Part shown: positions 1-7,814 of the stretch, in pieces
Position numbering within the stretch: the first letter of the stretch is position 1
Layout of the letters: every line of letters begins with the position of its first letter
From: Ruminococcus sp. CAG:254
GTDB taxonomy: Bacteria; Bacillota; Clostridia; Oscillospirales; Ruminococcaceae
NCBI GenBank assembly: GCA_000433635.1
Contig: HF997907.1
Location: 251 to 16,160 of the forward strand
Direction: 5' to 3'
DNA: 15,910 nt
Translations under genes and position numbers: made by a program
The notes under the pieces: model-generated
The model's database searches: none
What the model was told of the DNA's origin: nothing
What the model saw: only the letters and a program-made list of their open reading frames with translations

Positions 1-45
1 TGGACAGCAGCCACAGTTCGGATTTTTAGAATCATAACATGCCAT
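1..45 (-). CDS. Cys-rich protein, N-terminal fragment (runs off left edge)
   Basis: Only the first 15 residues are in the window: MACYDSKNPNCGCCP, with four cysteines. The start is well supported. On the minus strand AAAGGGGG (positions 61-54) lies 8 bases before the ATG at 45-43. The reading frame overlaps the end of the upstream glycosyltransferase gene (stop at 34-32) by 14 bases, the arrangement of translationally coupled genes. No family can be named from so little. The adjacent SunS-like glycosyltransferase makes a glycosylated or structural Cys-rich product one possibility, but this is inference; the fragment could equally start an unrelated metal-binding protein. Confidence 0.6.
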   Translation of the reverse strand, partial: MACYDSKNPNCGCCP

Positions 46-1075
46 AAAGTGTTCCCCCTTTTTGTTTTTCTAACAATTCTTTCTTTTTGAGATAAGGTTT
101 AGCTTCCTCTGTTTTCCCCAACGCCAACAGGCACTGGCAGAGGGCAGTCAGCGGCAGTTCTTCCAGATAAATCGGCTGGCAAAATCCCACTTGCGGACGT
201 TTTCCGCATTCCAATGCCAGCTGAAACCAGAATACCGCTGATTCTAATTGTTGATGGGCAGACAGATATTGTCCGATTCGATAACAAGCATCTGCCCGTG
301 GCGTGGCATACTGAAAACTTTGGAATACACTTTGCAGGGCAGCTTCCGGCTGCTGAAGTTGCTGGTAACAATCCGCTCGACATAGACAGGCGGTTGCACA
401 GTCTACCGACCAGCCACCGCCATCCGCTAAAAACTTAGAGAATGCCGAGATGGCAGCCTGATAGGCAGCGTGTTCCATTAACTCCCGTGCATAGTAATAT
501 TGTTCCCGTGGAGAAAACGGAATGCCAGCAGCAATTTGCTTTTGATAGATTTGCAAGTTTCGGTCTGCATCCCGTGGCTTTTGTTTTTTGTGCCAGATGG
601 GGATGTCTTCTCGCTGAACTGTTCCCCGAATCGGAATGACTTCGTGCACCGCCCCTTCCCATTGATAGTTTGCGGTTCGCCGCATCAGGCGTTCTCGTTC
701 AAAGGTAAAGAGCGGTTGATTTTGTCCGTCCAACGCTGCATAATAGGGCATTACAATCATATCTGCTTGAAAGTATGGTTTTCGCTCTAAAAATTGCTGT
801 TGACTTTCCGGAGGCAATACATCATCTGCATCCATCCAGAATAAATAGTCTCCCGTGCCCTTAGAGAATGCAAAGTTTCGGGCAGCAGAAAAATCATCCT
901 GCCACGGAAAATCATAGAGGTGCGGTGTAAAAGCGGTTGCAATCGTCTTTGTTTCATCGACAGAGCCAGTATCTACAATGATGATTTCATCGACCAGATG
1001 GGTAACAGACTGCAAACAGCGTTCTAAAACAGCTGCTTCATCTCGTACAATCATGCATAAGCTAATCGTTGGCAT
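32..1075 (-). CDS. Family 2 glycosyltransferase with TPR-like C-terminus (SunS-like)
   Basis: 347 residues, cytoplasmic, no signal peptide. The N-terminal third is a GT-A glycosyltransferase fold: the start TISLCMIVRDE, the nucleotide-sugar motif IIIVDTGS (residues 31-38, Asp35), the FSAARNFAF segment (62-70) and a metal-binding DADD (82-85). From about residue 170 the protein is helical with paired Tyr/Ala-rich helices resembling tetratricopeptide repeats, which in this family can hold a peptide substrate. Such GT2-TPR proteins resemble SunS, the S-glycosyltransferase of the glycocin sublancin, but many act on other acceptors, so donor and acceptor are unknown. The AGAGGGGG ribosome site (1091-1084) is 8 bases from the ATG and sits in a hairpin arm. 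The gene is coupled to the Cys-rich ORF after it. Confidence 0.85.
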   Translation of the reverse strand: MPTISLCMIVRDEAAVLERCLQSVTHLVDEIIIVDTGSVDETKTIATAFTPHLYDFPWQDDFSAARNFAFSKGTGDYLFWMDADDVLPPESQQQFLERKPYFQADMIVMPYYAALDGQNQPLFTFERERLMRRTANYQWEGAVHEVIPIRGTVQREDIPIWHKKQKPRDADRNLQIYQKQIAAGIPFSPREQYYYARELMEHAAYQAAISAFSKFLADGGGWSVDCATACLCRADCYQQLQQPEAALQSVFQSFQYATPRADACYRIGQYLSAHQQLESAVFWFQLALECGKRPQVGFCQPIYLEELPLTALCQCLLALGKTEEAKPYLKKKELLEKQKGGTLYGML

Positions 1076-1133
1076 AAAAAAATCCCCCTCTGTGTATTCC
1101 TACCGTTATACTATGCAGGAATTCCAGAGGGGG
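1076..1133 (-). terminator. Terminator/attenuator hairpin overlapping the glycosyltransferase RBS
   Basis: On the minus strand CCCCCTCTG (1133-1125) pairs perfectly with CAGAGGGGG (1092-1084), with a further inner match ATTCCT/AGGAAT, followed at once by ATTTTTTT (1083-1076). This is a Rho-independent terminator 20 bases after the dockerin-CAP stop. Its 3' arm is also the purine-rich ribosome site of the glycosyltransferase, whose ATG begins right after the T-run. I see no promoter between the hairpin and that ATG, so the glycosyltransferase is probably expressed by read-through, with the hairpin limiting both transcription and ribosome access (inference). Confidence 0.75.
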
Positions 1134-1152
1134 TGAACCGATTCAATTTTCA

Positions 1153-1905
1153 TCAATCACCGATGAGCATCAAACACCAGTAACAAGTTTCATCAGAAGA
1201 AACATAAACGCCAACAGCTGCACTGGTATAATCTGTACCCAAAATATTTGCACGATGTCCCGGAGAATGCATCCAGGCAGTTATTGCCGTTTTTGGGGTA
1301 TTAAACCCAGCAGCAATATTTTCACCAGCACACATATAGAAAATTTCTAAGTCGTCCAAAACGGAAAAAGCAGATTTTCCATTTGGTCGAGAGTGAGAAA
1401 ACGATGTTGCAAGTTCTTCTGCTCGGATAGAAGCAGCCTGATACAATTCTTTATTGAAAGAAAGTTCAGCCAGTCCATTTTCTACTCGGTTTTCATTAAC
1501 CAATTCTAAAACCTTTTGAGAACGATCCCATGCAAGTTGCTCTGCTGCGGACATTCTTAAAATCTCCCAGCTAACCGTAATGCCGGCTGCCTGTTTGGCG
1601 TAATATTGCAGCACCATAACAGCATCCTGTACAGAGATGACACCATCTTCATCGACATCTGCCGTGACTTTCAAGTCACTTGAAACCTCCGTGGGGATAC
1701 CGGCAGAGATTTTTGCATAGGTTTCCAAAATCCAGCACGCATCTTGTATTGTAACCGAACCATCTCCATCAACGTCCCCCAATTCTGCTGCAGATGCAGA
1801 AAAAGCACTGCCATTTAATAAAAACGAAATTCCAAAAACTGTTGATAAGATACAAGCAAAACCCCGCAGCAAGATTGTACGAACCGCTGTTATTTTTTGT
1901 TTCAT
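1153..1905 (-). CDS. Secreted dockerin-CAP domain protein
   Basis: 250 residues, secreted. A signal peptide covers about residues 1-40 (basic start, hydrophobic core, SASAA near the likely cleavage site). Residues 44-110 form a type I dockerin with two canonical calcium loops, DVDGDGSVTIQD (44-55) and DVDEDGVISVQD (83-94). Residues about 130-250 are a CAP/SCP domain: His171 in FSHSR, Glu195 in AGENIAAG, His217 in SPGHR, matching the conserved CAP cavity residues. Dockerins bind cohesins and so attach proteins to a cellulosome or cell-surface scaffold; the CAP role in bacteria is not settled. I chose the ATG at 1905, 6 bases after GGAGG (1916-1912). The in-frame ATG at 1911 abuts that ribosome site with no spacing. 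It has its own promoter and a terminator after it. Confidence 0.93.
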   Translation of the reverse strand: MKQKITAVRTILLRGFACILSTVFGISFLLNGSAFSASAAELGDVDGDGSVTIQDACWILETYAKISAGIPTEVSSDLKVTADVDEDGVISVQDAVMVLQYYAKQAAGITVSWEILRMSAAEQLAWDRSQKVLELVNENRVENGLAELSFNKELYQAASIRAEELATSFSHSRPNGKSAFSVLDDLEIFYMCAGENIAAGFNTPKTAITAWMHSPGHRANILGTDYTSAAVGVYVSSDETCYWCLMLIGD

Positions 1906-1949
1906 TTCCATCCTCCTTTTCTCAAATATTGTATAAATGTTCCATAATT

Positions 1950-1978
1950 ATTCTATCATAGAGTTTCTTTTTTGTCAA
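1950..1978 (-). promoter_or_regulatory. Sigma-A promoter of dockerin-CAP gene
   Basis: Minus-strand TTGACA (1978-1973), a 17-base spacer, and TAGAAT (1955-1950), about 45 bases before the chosen CAP start. The rest of the gap up to the DUF4190 terminator (1979-2113) shows no gene or other element I can support. Confidence 0.8.
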
Positions 1979-2113
1979 CATGCTGAATGTGGACAATTAG
2001 TAACGAATTGAAACAGAATTGTTTCAAAATGGTGATTCGGTGAAACGGCACATTTTCAAATAAGAATATTTTATGAAAAGCGTGTCACAAGATGCATGAT
2101 GGATGGAATGAAC

Positions 2114-2148
2114 AGAAAAACAGCAACTTGTTTTTCTACAAGCTGCTG
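2114..2148 (-). terminator. Terminator of DUF4190 gene
   Basis: On the minus strand CAGCAGCTTGT (2148-2138), a 6-base loop and ACAAGTTGCTG (2131-2121) form an 11-base stem with one G-T pair, followed by TTTTT (2120-2116). It starts 12 bases after the DUF4190 stop codon, which supports the full C-terminal length of that ORF. Confidence 0.85.
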
Positions 2149-2160
2149 AATATGATCGGA

Positions 2161-2583
2161 TTATCTTTGGAAATAGAAAGACAAAAGAAATTTTGCCGGA
2201 TGTCCATGATATTTTGGCATCGGCGGCGGTGCTTCATGATGGGGTTGTGTTTCCACGGTACAGAGAAAGACGAACAGATACCAAATCCAATAAGCCAAGA
2301 ATAACAGCGATAATACAAAACCGCAGATACAGAGAATCAGTCCGGCAGTGACCAGACCATTGTGGAAAACTTTTTCCCGTTTCCGTACTTTGATGACAAA
2401 AATAATCCCAAGAATGCTGCAAATCGTGGAGAGAATCGGAACGCAGGCAAGGGCAGAGGAAATAATGCCTAGAATTAAAGATGCAATGGCGTATCCGCTG
2501 CTATGCGTATAGGGAACCACAGATTTTTCGGAAATGGTTAGATTGTTCTGCAAAGCAGCATCTGAATCCTGTTGTGTGTGCAT
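2161..2583 (-). CDS. DUF4190 domain-containing membrane protein
   Basis: 140 residues. The N-terminal 30 residues are polar. A hydrophobic block at about 32-65 (SLILGIISSALACVPIL and onward), a short basic turn KVRKREK (65-71), and a second hydrophobic block at 76-110 follow. This two-block, glycine-rich layout with repeated LILGI/LILCI motifs is that of DUF4190, a family of small membrane proteins without a known function. The tail after residue 111 is rich in His and Pro (QPHHEAPPPMPKYHGH), could bind metal or simply be disordered, and is absent from the second DUF4190 protein of this window. The start at 2583 has AGGAGG (2596-2591) 7 bases upstream. It is a single-gene unit with its own promoter and terminator. 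Confidence 0.8.
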   Translation of the reverse strand: MHTQQDSDAALQNNLTISEKSVVPYTHSSGYAIASLILGIISSALACVPILSTICSILGIIFVIKVRKREKVFHNGLVTAGLILCICGFVLSLLFLAYWIWYLFVFLCTVETQPHHEAPPPMPKYHGHPAKFLLSFYFQR

Positions 2584-2600
2584 AGCGAAACCTCCTATCT

Positions 2601-2615
2601 ATTGAAATGTTCAAT
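2601..2615. promoter_or_regulatory. Palindrome in DUF4190 leader
   Basis: ATTGAA-ATG-TTCAAT is a 6+6 inverted repeat with a 3-base centre, lying between the promoter and the ribosome site (2596-2591) of the DUF4190 gene. It has the shape of an operator, but a 6-base arm can occur by chance in AT-rich DNA. Confidence 0.25.
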
Positions 2616-2637
2616 GAAATCATGCATATACATCATC

Positions 2638-2666
2638 ATCATAACAAAAAAGAAGTGGTTTGTCAA
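2638..2666 (-). promoter_or_regulatory. Sigma-A promoter of DUF4190 gene
   Basis: Minus-strand TTGACA (2666-2661), a 17-base spacer, and TATGAT (2643-2638), giving a leader of about 50 bases before the ATG at 2583. The close match to consensus suggests strong basal expression. Confidence 0.85.
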
Positions 2667-2842
2667 GCATTTTTCCCAGCGAAAAAACAGCAAATTCTTG
2701 GGAAATGTTGCACGACAGACCGTTGTCCGCAGAATCGTTGCAATCGTTTGCAGCAGTGAAACAATTTCTGGAAATGGATGGCATAGCATACAAAAAAACA
2801 GACCTGCATTTGTGATAGTTGATGTAATTTCCTTACAGCATA
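2667..2842. other. Divergent intergenic region between DUF4190 and recJ promoters
   Basis: The gap between the two genes is 313 bases (2584-2896). It holds the two divergent promoters and, between them, no ORF or RNA gene that I can support. The one structured element is an inverted repeat TTTCCCA (2672-2678) / TGGGAAA (2699-2705) with a 20-base spacer, just upstream of the DUF4190 -35 box. It could be a regulator site, but this is a guess. Confidence 0.35.
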
Positions 2843-2871
2843 TTGCTTTTTTTCGGGTTTTCTTGTATAAT
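2843..2871 (+). promoter_or_regulatory. Promoter of recJ-rel-MBL-hemZ operon
   Basis: TTGCTT (2843-2848), a 17-base spacer and a perfect TATAAT (2866-2871), 25 bases before the recJ ATG. No other promoter is evident between recJ and the end of hemZ, so this one probably serves the whole cluster. Confidence 0.8.
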
Positions 2872-2896
2872 AAGAAAAAAATAAGGGAGTGTGGAG

Positions 2897-4936
2897 ATGA
2901 AGAAGTGGCAGATTCAGCAGCCGGATGAAGCGGCTGCAAAGAATATACAGGCGAACAGTGACCTTTCGCTTTTTTGTGCAGAATTGTTGACGGTACGAGG
3001 TTATCGAACGATTGAGGAAACGGCATCGCAGTTTTCCTGTCCGGCACTCTCTGACCCGTTCTTGATACGGGATATGCAGGCGGCAGCCGATTGTTTAAAT
3101 GCAGCGATTGACAGCGGTGAAAAAATTTGTGTCTATGGAGATTATGACTGTGACGGCGTGATGGCGACCGTCATTCTCTATTCTTATCTCATGGAACTGG
3201 GTGCAGATGTGGTTTATTATATTCCGGAGCGGTCGGAAGGATATGGTATGAATCTGAACGCACTGGAAACACTGAAAGCACAGGGTGTTTCGCTGATTGT
3301 CACAGTAGACAACGGAATTGCAGCGTTAGAGGAAGCCGACTGGATTGCAGAACAGGGCATGCGGTTGGTGATTACTGACCACCACCAGCCCTACAGTACA
3401 CTGCCAGCAGCGGTTGCCGTAGTAGACCCGCATCGTGTGGACTGCCCGTCCCCGTTCTCGCTATTCTGTGGGGCAGGACTGGCATTGAAACTCGTTGCAG
3501 CGATGGACGGCGGCGATATGACTTTTGCATTGGAGCAGTTCGGCGATTTGGCAGCGATTGCAACGGTTGCCGATGTGGTTTCTCTGACGGGAGAAAATCG
3601 CTTTTTGGTACAGCAGGGGTTGCGGTTGCTCGCCAATACGGAACGCCCGGGCTTGCTGGCACTGTTGGAACTGACTGGGATGCAGGGAAAGACGCTGACG
3701 GCAACCAATCTTGCCTTTACGCTTGCCCCACGCATCAATGCAGCTGGGCGATTTGGTTCGCCGAAGCTGGCAGTATCGTTGCTGCTGGCGGAAACGATGG
3801 AAGAAGCCATGCCGCTTGCGAAGCAGCTGGAGCAGTGCAACCGCCAGCGAAAGGAAGCCGAAGCCGACATTTTGCAGGAGATTCAAGAACAAATTCAAGT
3901 GCATCCGGAATTGGTACAGCAGCGAGTGTTGCTGTTCAGCGGAAAGGATTGGCATCATGGTGTGATTGGGATTGTAGCGGCTCGATTAGAGGAGCAGTTC
4001 GGGAAACCGGTCATGGTTCTTACGATTGAGGGCGAACAGGCGAGAGGTTCAGCACGGGCATTCGGTGATTTTTCCGTGTTTGCGTGTCTGGATGCTTGCC
4101 GCAGCCACCTGACAAAATATGGTGGACATCCGGGAGCAGGCGGATTTTCGCTTTCTGCCGCAGAAATTCCGGCGTTTTTCGCAGCCGTGCAGCAGTATGC
4201 AGCGGAGCAGTTTCCGCATATGCCGCAGATGACCTTGCAGGCAGATCGGTTGCTGTTGCCGCAGGATCTCACCATAGAGAATATTGCAAGCCTTTCGGTT
4301 TTAGAACCATACGGCGAGGGGAATCCAGCTCCAATTTTTGCGATTTGTCATGCCGTATTAGAAGCGATTCAGCCGCTTTCCGGCGGTCTGCACAGCAAGT
4401 TAAAGCTGCGGTATGGCAGTCTGTATTTGGATGTGCTGTTGTTTCGGGTTGCACCGGATGCCGTAGGCTTACCGCTGCAAAGCATGTGTGATTTTCTGGT
4501 AACAGCAGAGTGCAAGACGTTTCAGGGCAGACCGCAACTCTCGTTAATTGTAAAAGATTACCGCAGAAGTGGCATTTCACAGGCAAAGTATTTTGCAGCC
4601 CGTGAGGCATACGAAACGGTTTGCCGGAAAGAGCCATTGCCGGATGCTTATTATGCAGCGATGACCCCGACACGCTCGGAGTTGGTGCAGGTTTATCGGC
4701 ATTTGCCGGAAACACCATTGGCAATGGATACGTTATTTATTCAGCTGCAATCGCAGTATAACTATGGAAAGCTGCGGCTGATTCTGGATATTTTTGCAGA
4801 ATTAAAGCTGATACAAATGGATGTTTGGAAGGAAACAGTTCAGCGGCTGCCAGTTACAGGAACGGTGCAGTTGGAACAGTCTGCGATTCTTGCAGAGATA
4901 CAGGAAAAAACGGGGAGGGTTTCTTATGATGAATGA
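2897..4936 (+). CDS. recJ: Single-stranded-DNA-specific exonuclease RecJ
   Basis: 679 residues, cytoplasmic. RecJ is a metal-dependent 5'-3' single-strand DNA exonuclease of recombination and mismatch/base-excision repair. The DHH-phosphoesterase motifs are all present: DYDCDG (82-87, Asp82/84/86), VDNG (137-140), DHH (161-163) and DPH (177-179), and the DHHA1 glycine motif GGHPGAGG lies near residue 410. An OB-like part follows, then a C-terminal extension of about 120 residues, as in Firmicutes RecJ, longer than the E. coli enzyme and shorter than that of Bacillus. I chose the ATG at 2897, which follows AAGGGAG by about 8 bases; an in-frame GTG at 2891 is too near that site. The 3' end overlaps the rel start by 11 bases. 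The apt gene that often separates these two in Firmicutes is absent. Confidence 0.96.
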   Translation: MKKWQIQQPDEAAAKNIQANSDLSLFCAELLTVRGYRTIEETASQFSCPALSDPFLIRDMQAAADCLNAAIDSGEKICVYGDYDCDGVMATVILYSYLMELGADVVYYIPERSEGYGMNLNALETLKAQGVSLIVTVDNGIAALEEADWIAEQGMRLVITDHHQPYSTLPAAVAVVDPHRVDCPSPFSLFCGAGLALKLVAAMDGGDMTFALEQFGDLAAIATVADVVSLTGENRFLVQQGLRLLANTERPGLLALLELTGMQGKTLTATNLAFTLAPRINAAGRFGSPKLAVSLLLAETMEEAMPLAKQLEQCNRQRKEAEADILQEIQEQIQVHPELVQQRVLLFSGKDWHHGVIGIVAARLEEQFGKPVMVLTIEGEQARGSARAFGDFSVFACLDACRSHLTKYGGHPGAGGFSLSAAEIPAFFAAVQQYAAEQFPHMPQMTLQADRLLLPQDLTIENIASLSVLEPYGEGNPAPIFAICHAVLEAIQPLSGGLHSKLKLRYGSLYLDVLLFRVAPDAVGLPLQSMCDFLVTAECKTFQGRPQLSLIVKDYRRSGISQAKYFAAREAYETVCRKEPLPDAYYAAMTPTRSELVQVYRHLPETPLAMDTLFIQLQSQYNYGKLRLILDIFAELKLIQMDVWKETVQRLPVTGTVQLEQSAILAEIQEKTGRVSYDE

Positions 4937-7181
4937 TCAAAGTGTTTTACAGGGGATTCCGGATAATGTCACGATTTCGGATTTAAGCAAATACATCGTG
5001 CGGACGAACCGCAACTATGATTTGCCCATTATTGTATCGGCTTATGAGTTTGCGTTTCAGGCACACGGTGACCAGAAGCGTTCTTCCGGAGAACCATATA
5101 TCGTACATCCGCTTTCAGTCGCCTGGATTCTGGTATCTCTGGGAATGGACACCGAATGTGTCTGTGCCGGATTGCTGCATGATGTTGTAGAAGATACCGG
5201 ACATACACTGGATGATATCTGCAAGCTGTTTGGACAGAATATTGCCCAGCTGGTAGACGGTGTGACAAAGCTGGTTCAGATGAAGCAGATGGTTCTGAAC
5301 AAGGAAGAACAGCAGATGGAAAGCGTTCGGAAAATGCTGTTTGCGATGTCGAAAGATATCCGAATCATTATCATCAAGCTGGCAGACCGCCTGCACAATA
5401 TGCGGACGCTGCACTTTTTACCGCCGGAAAAGCGAAGCCGAATTTCCAAGGAAACGCTCAATGTCTATGCACCGATGGCAGACCAGTTGGGCATCTGGAA
5501 AATCAAAGAAGAGCTTTCCGACCGTGCGATTATGTTTCTTGACCCTTGCGGCTGCTATGAGATTGAAAAAGAGTTACAGCTGAAAGATGAAGACGCAAAA
5601 AACTTTATTGAAAAGATTCAGCAGGAGTTGCGGAAAGGATTGGAAAAAAGTACCGTCATTAAAAATCCGCCGGAAGTGACGGGACGAGTAAAGAGCCTGT
5701 ATAGCATCTATCGAAAAGTATATGCTGCGATTCGCAAAGAAGATATGCATGAAATCTCAGAAGTGTATGACAAATATGCGGCTCGGATTATCGTGGATAC
5801 CGTGGAAGAATGTTATGTTGCCATGAGCGTGGTCGGGATGCTTTATCAGCCATTGCCAAATCGGACAAAAGACTATATTGCCATGCCAAAGCCGAACGGC
5901 TACCGTTCCATTCACATGACGGTCTATGCCTATGGGCTGCCGTTTGAAGTACAGATTCGGACGCATGCGATGCATCAGGCAGCCGAATATGGAATTGTTG
6001 CCCACTGGAAATATAAGCAGGGAGAAACCAGCGGAAATATGGATCAGTGGACGAACTGGGCAAGAAAGCTGATTGAAGAACAGCAGAATTCCGATGACAT
6101 GGAAGAATTTGTTCGCAATCTGAAAAATGATGCTCGGCAGGATGTTGGAATCCTGACACCAAAGGGCAAGCCGATTTTCTTGCCAAAGGGTTCTACACCG
6201 ATTGATTTCGCTTATCGGATTCATACCGAAGTCGGAAATCGTATGATTGGGGCAAAGGTCAACGGAAAACTTGTGCCATTGGATCAGCCGTTGCAGATTG
6301 GACAGATTTGTGAAATTGAATGCTCCAAAGATCCGAACAAAGGACCGAATCGGGATTGGCTGAACATCGTAAAGACAACCGAAGCCCGTTCTAAAATTCG
6401 TTCCTGGCTGAAAAAAGAACGTCGGGAAGAGAACATTCAGACCGGCAGAAAGACACTGGAGAACGAACTGCGGCGGAATCATATTCGCATGGAGAATGAC
6501 GAGAAACTGACTGAACTGCTGCACGATGAAATGATTCGCTATAAATGCGAAACGCTGGATGACTTCCTTGCCTCTGTGGGATATTGCGGCATCAATGTTT
6601 CCAACTTGATTCCAAGACTCAAAGACCGCTATGACAAGCTGTATAAAAAGCAGGAAGAAGAAAAGCCGTTATCCGCAGAAAATATGCCGGTTTACGTTCA
6701 GAAAAAAGAAGATGATTCTTATGTCATTGTTGACCAGATCGACAACTTGCCGAATCATTGTGCAAACTGTTGTCATCCGGTGCCGGGCGATGAGATTGTG
6801 ACTTTCACTACAAGAGGATATGGGCTTGCCATTCATCGGGCTGACTGTCCGAATTATCTGCGGGATTTGAAATCCGGCGATCCGGAACGTATTGGTAGGT
6901 GGAACAAGGCGAAGTGGACGGAAACGGCTGCGGCTGCTCCAATTGTTGCAAGTCTGGATGTTTTAGCTCCCGACCGGATTGGGCTGCTGATGGATGTCAT
7001 CAAGATTGTGGTAGATTCTCGCATGATGATTGTACATTCTCGTTCCTATAATCTCAAGAACGGCAATGCAGTCTGTGAAATTACAGTAAGACTCAACGGA
7101 AATGACCAGCTGCAACAGCTGATGGATAAGCTGAAACGGATTCCAGGCGTGATTTCCGTAGAACGTACCAAGAAAGGATAA
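4926..7181 (+). CDS. relA: Bifunctional (p)ppGpp synthetase/hydrolase Rel (RelA/SpoT family)
   Basis: 751 residues, the long-RSH length. It makes (p)ppGpp from ATP and GDP/GTP on starved ribosomes and hydrolyses it. The HD hydrolase domain is intact: His47, His61, His85-Asp86, Glu89-Asp90, Asp154 and Asn158 in ADRLHN. The synthetase domain shows GRVKSLYSIYRK (253-264) and the RTKD loop (313-316); RxKD is the signature of bifunctional Rel, in contrast to ExDD of synthetase-only RelA. A TGS domain covers about 405-465, a zinc-finger-like HCANCCHPVPGDE (611-623) follows, and an ACT domain ends the protein (about 675-750). The start ATG at 4926 lies 6-7 bases after GGGAGGG and inside the recJ 3' end, indicating translational coupling. 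A second ATG follows directly at 4929. Confidence 0.97.
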   Translation: MMNDQSVLQGIPDNVTISDLSKYIVRTNRNYDLPIIVSAYEFAFQAHGDQKRSSGEPYIVHPLSVAWILVSLGMDTECVCAGLLHDVVEDTGHTLDDICKLFGQNIAQLVDGVTKLVQMKQMVLNKEEQQMESVRKMLFAMSKDIRIIIIKLADRLHNMRTLHFLPPEKRSRISKETLNVYAPMADQLGIWKIKEELSDRAIMFLDPCGCYEIEKELQLKDEDAKNFIEKIQQELRKGLEKSTVIKNPPEVTGRVKSLYSIYRKVYAAIRKEDMHEISEVYDKYAARIIVDTVEECYVAMSVVGMLYQPLPNRTKDYIAMPKPNGYRSIHMTVYAYGLPFEVQIRTHAMHQAAEYGIVAHWKYKQGETSGNMDQWTNWARKLIEEQQNSDDMEEFVRNLKNDARQDVGILTPKGKPIFLPKGSTPIDFAYRIHTEVGNRMIGAKVNGKLVPLDQPLQIGQICEIECSKDPNKGPNRDWLNIVKTTEARSKIRSWLKKERREENIQTGRKTLENELRRNHIRMENDEKLTELLHDEMIRYKCETLDDFLASVGYCGINVSNLIPRLKDRYDKLYKKQEEEKPLSAENMPVYVQKKEDDSYVIVDQIDNLPNHCANCCHPVPGDEIVTFTTRGYGLAIHRADCPNYLRDLKSGDPERIGRWNKAKWTETAAAAPIVASLDVLAPDRIGLLMDVIKIVVDSRMMIVHSRSYNLKNGNAVCEITVRLNGNDQLQQLMDKLKRIPGVISVERTKKG

Positions 7182-7186
7182 GAACC

Positions 7187-7810
7187 ATGGCGAAGATTAC
7201 TCGTATTATGGTTGCACCGCTGGCGGTGAATTGTTATATTATTGCAACCGAACAGCACAACGCCGTTGCGATTGATGCAGGCGGCAGCGTGCCGAAGATT
7301 TTGCAATTTTTGCAGGACAATGGTTTGACATTGCAAAAAATCCTGCTGACGCATGGACACTACGATCACATCGGCGGTGTTGCCGAATTGCAGGCAGCAA
7401 CTGGGGCAGAAGTTTATATTCACGAAGCAGATGCACCGATGTTGTCGGACAGCAATTTGAATTTAGAAAAGTGGATTACCGGAGAAACCGAAACCACACC
7501 GATTTCCGAATATCATGCAATTCATGATGGAGATACGATTGTGCAGGATGAATGCGTTTTCCATGTCCTGCATACACCGGGACACACCAAAGGCGGTGTC
7601 TGCTATCAGTTAGACCGAACACTCTTTACGGGAGATACCCTGTTCCGCTGCTCTCGTGGCAGAACCGATTTTCCGGGCGGCAGTGATGCGGAACTATATG
7701 CTTCCTTGCAGCGGCTGAAACAGCTGGAGGGAGATTATGACGTTTTACCGGGACATAACGAAACCTCAACCCTTTCTTTTGAACGGGAACACAATCCAAA
7801 TTTAAGGTGA
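7187..7810 (+). CDS. MBL-fold metallo-hydrolase (glyoxalase II-like)
   Basis: 207 residues, cytoplasmic. A compact metallo-beta-lactamase-fold hydrolase with a complete two-metal site: THGHYDH (55-61; His56, His58, Asp60, His61), His133 in HTPGHTKGG, Asp150 in FTGDTLF and His190 in LPGHN. The segment GRTDFPGGS (158-166) is typical of the short YcbL/GloB-like hydrolases, which lack the C-terminal glutathione-binding helices of full glyoxalase II. The substrate is therefore probably a thioester but is not known. The gene starts 5 bases after the rel stop, with AAGGA (7174-7178) 8 bases upstream. Its place between rel and hemZ is a recurring clostridial arrangement. Confidence 0.92.
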   Translation: MAKITRIMVAPLAVNCYIIATEQHNAVAIDAGGSVPKILQFLQDNGLTLQKILLTHGHYDHIGGVAELQAATGAEVYIHEADAPMLSDSNLNLEKWITGETETTPISEYHAIHDGDTIVQDECVFHVLHTPGHTKGGVCYQLDRTLFTGDTLFRCSRGRTDFPGGSDAELYASLQRLKQLEGDYDVLPGHNETSTLSFEREHNPNLR

Positions 7811-7814
7811 TGAA

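Noticed and set aside
1105..1110. TATAAC on the minus strand inside the glycosyltransferase leader hairpin as a -10 box
   Set aside because: The -35 position reads CCCCCT and there is no extended -10 motif, so a promoter is not supported.
2092..2304. 70-codon plus-strand ORF
   Set aside because: It is antisense to the DUF4190 coding region and starts beside that gene's terminator; no ribosome site or promoter supports it.
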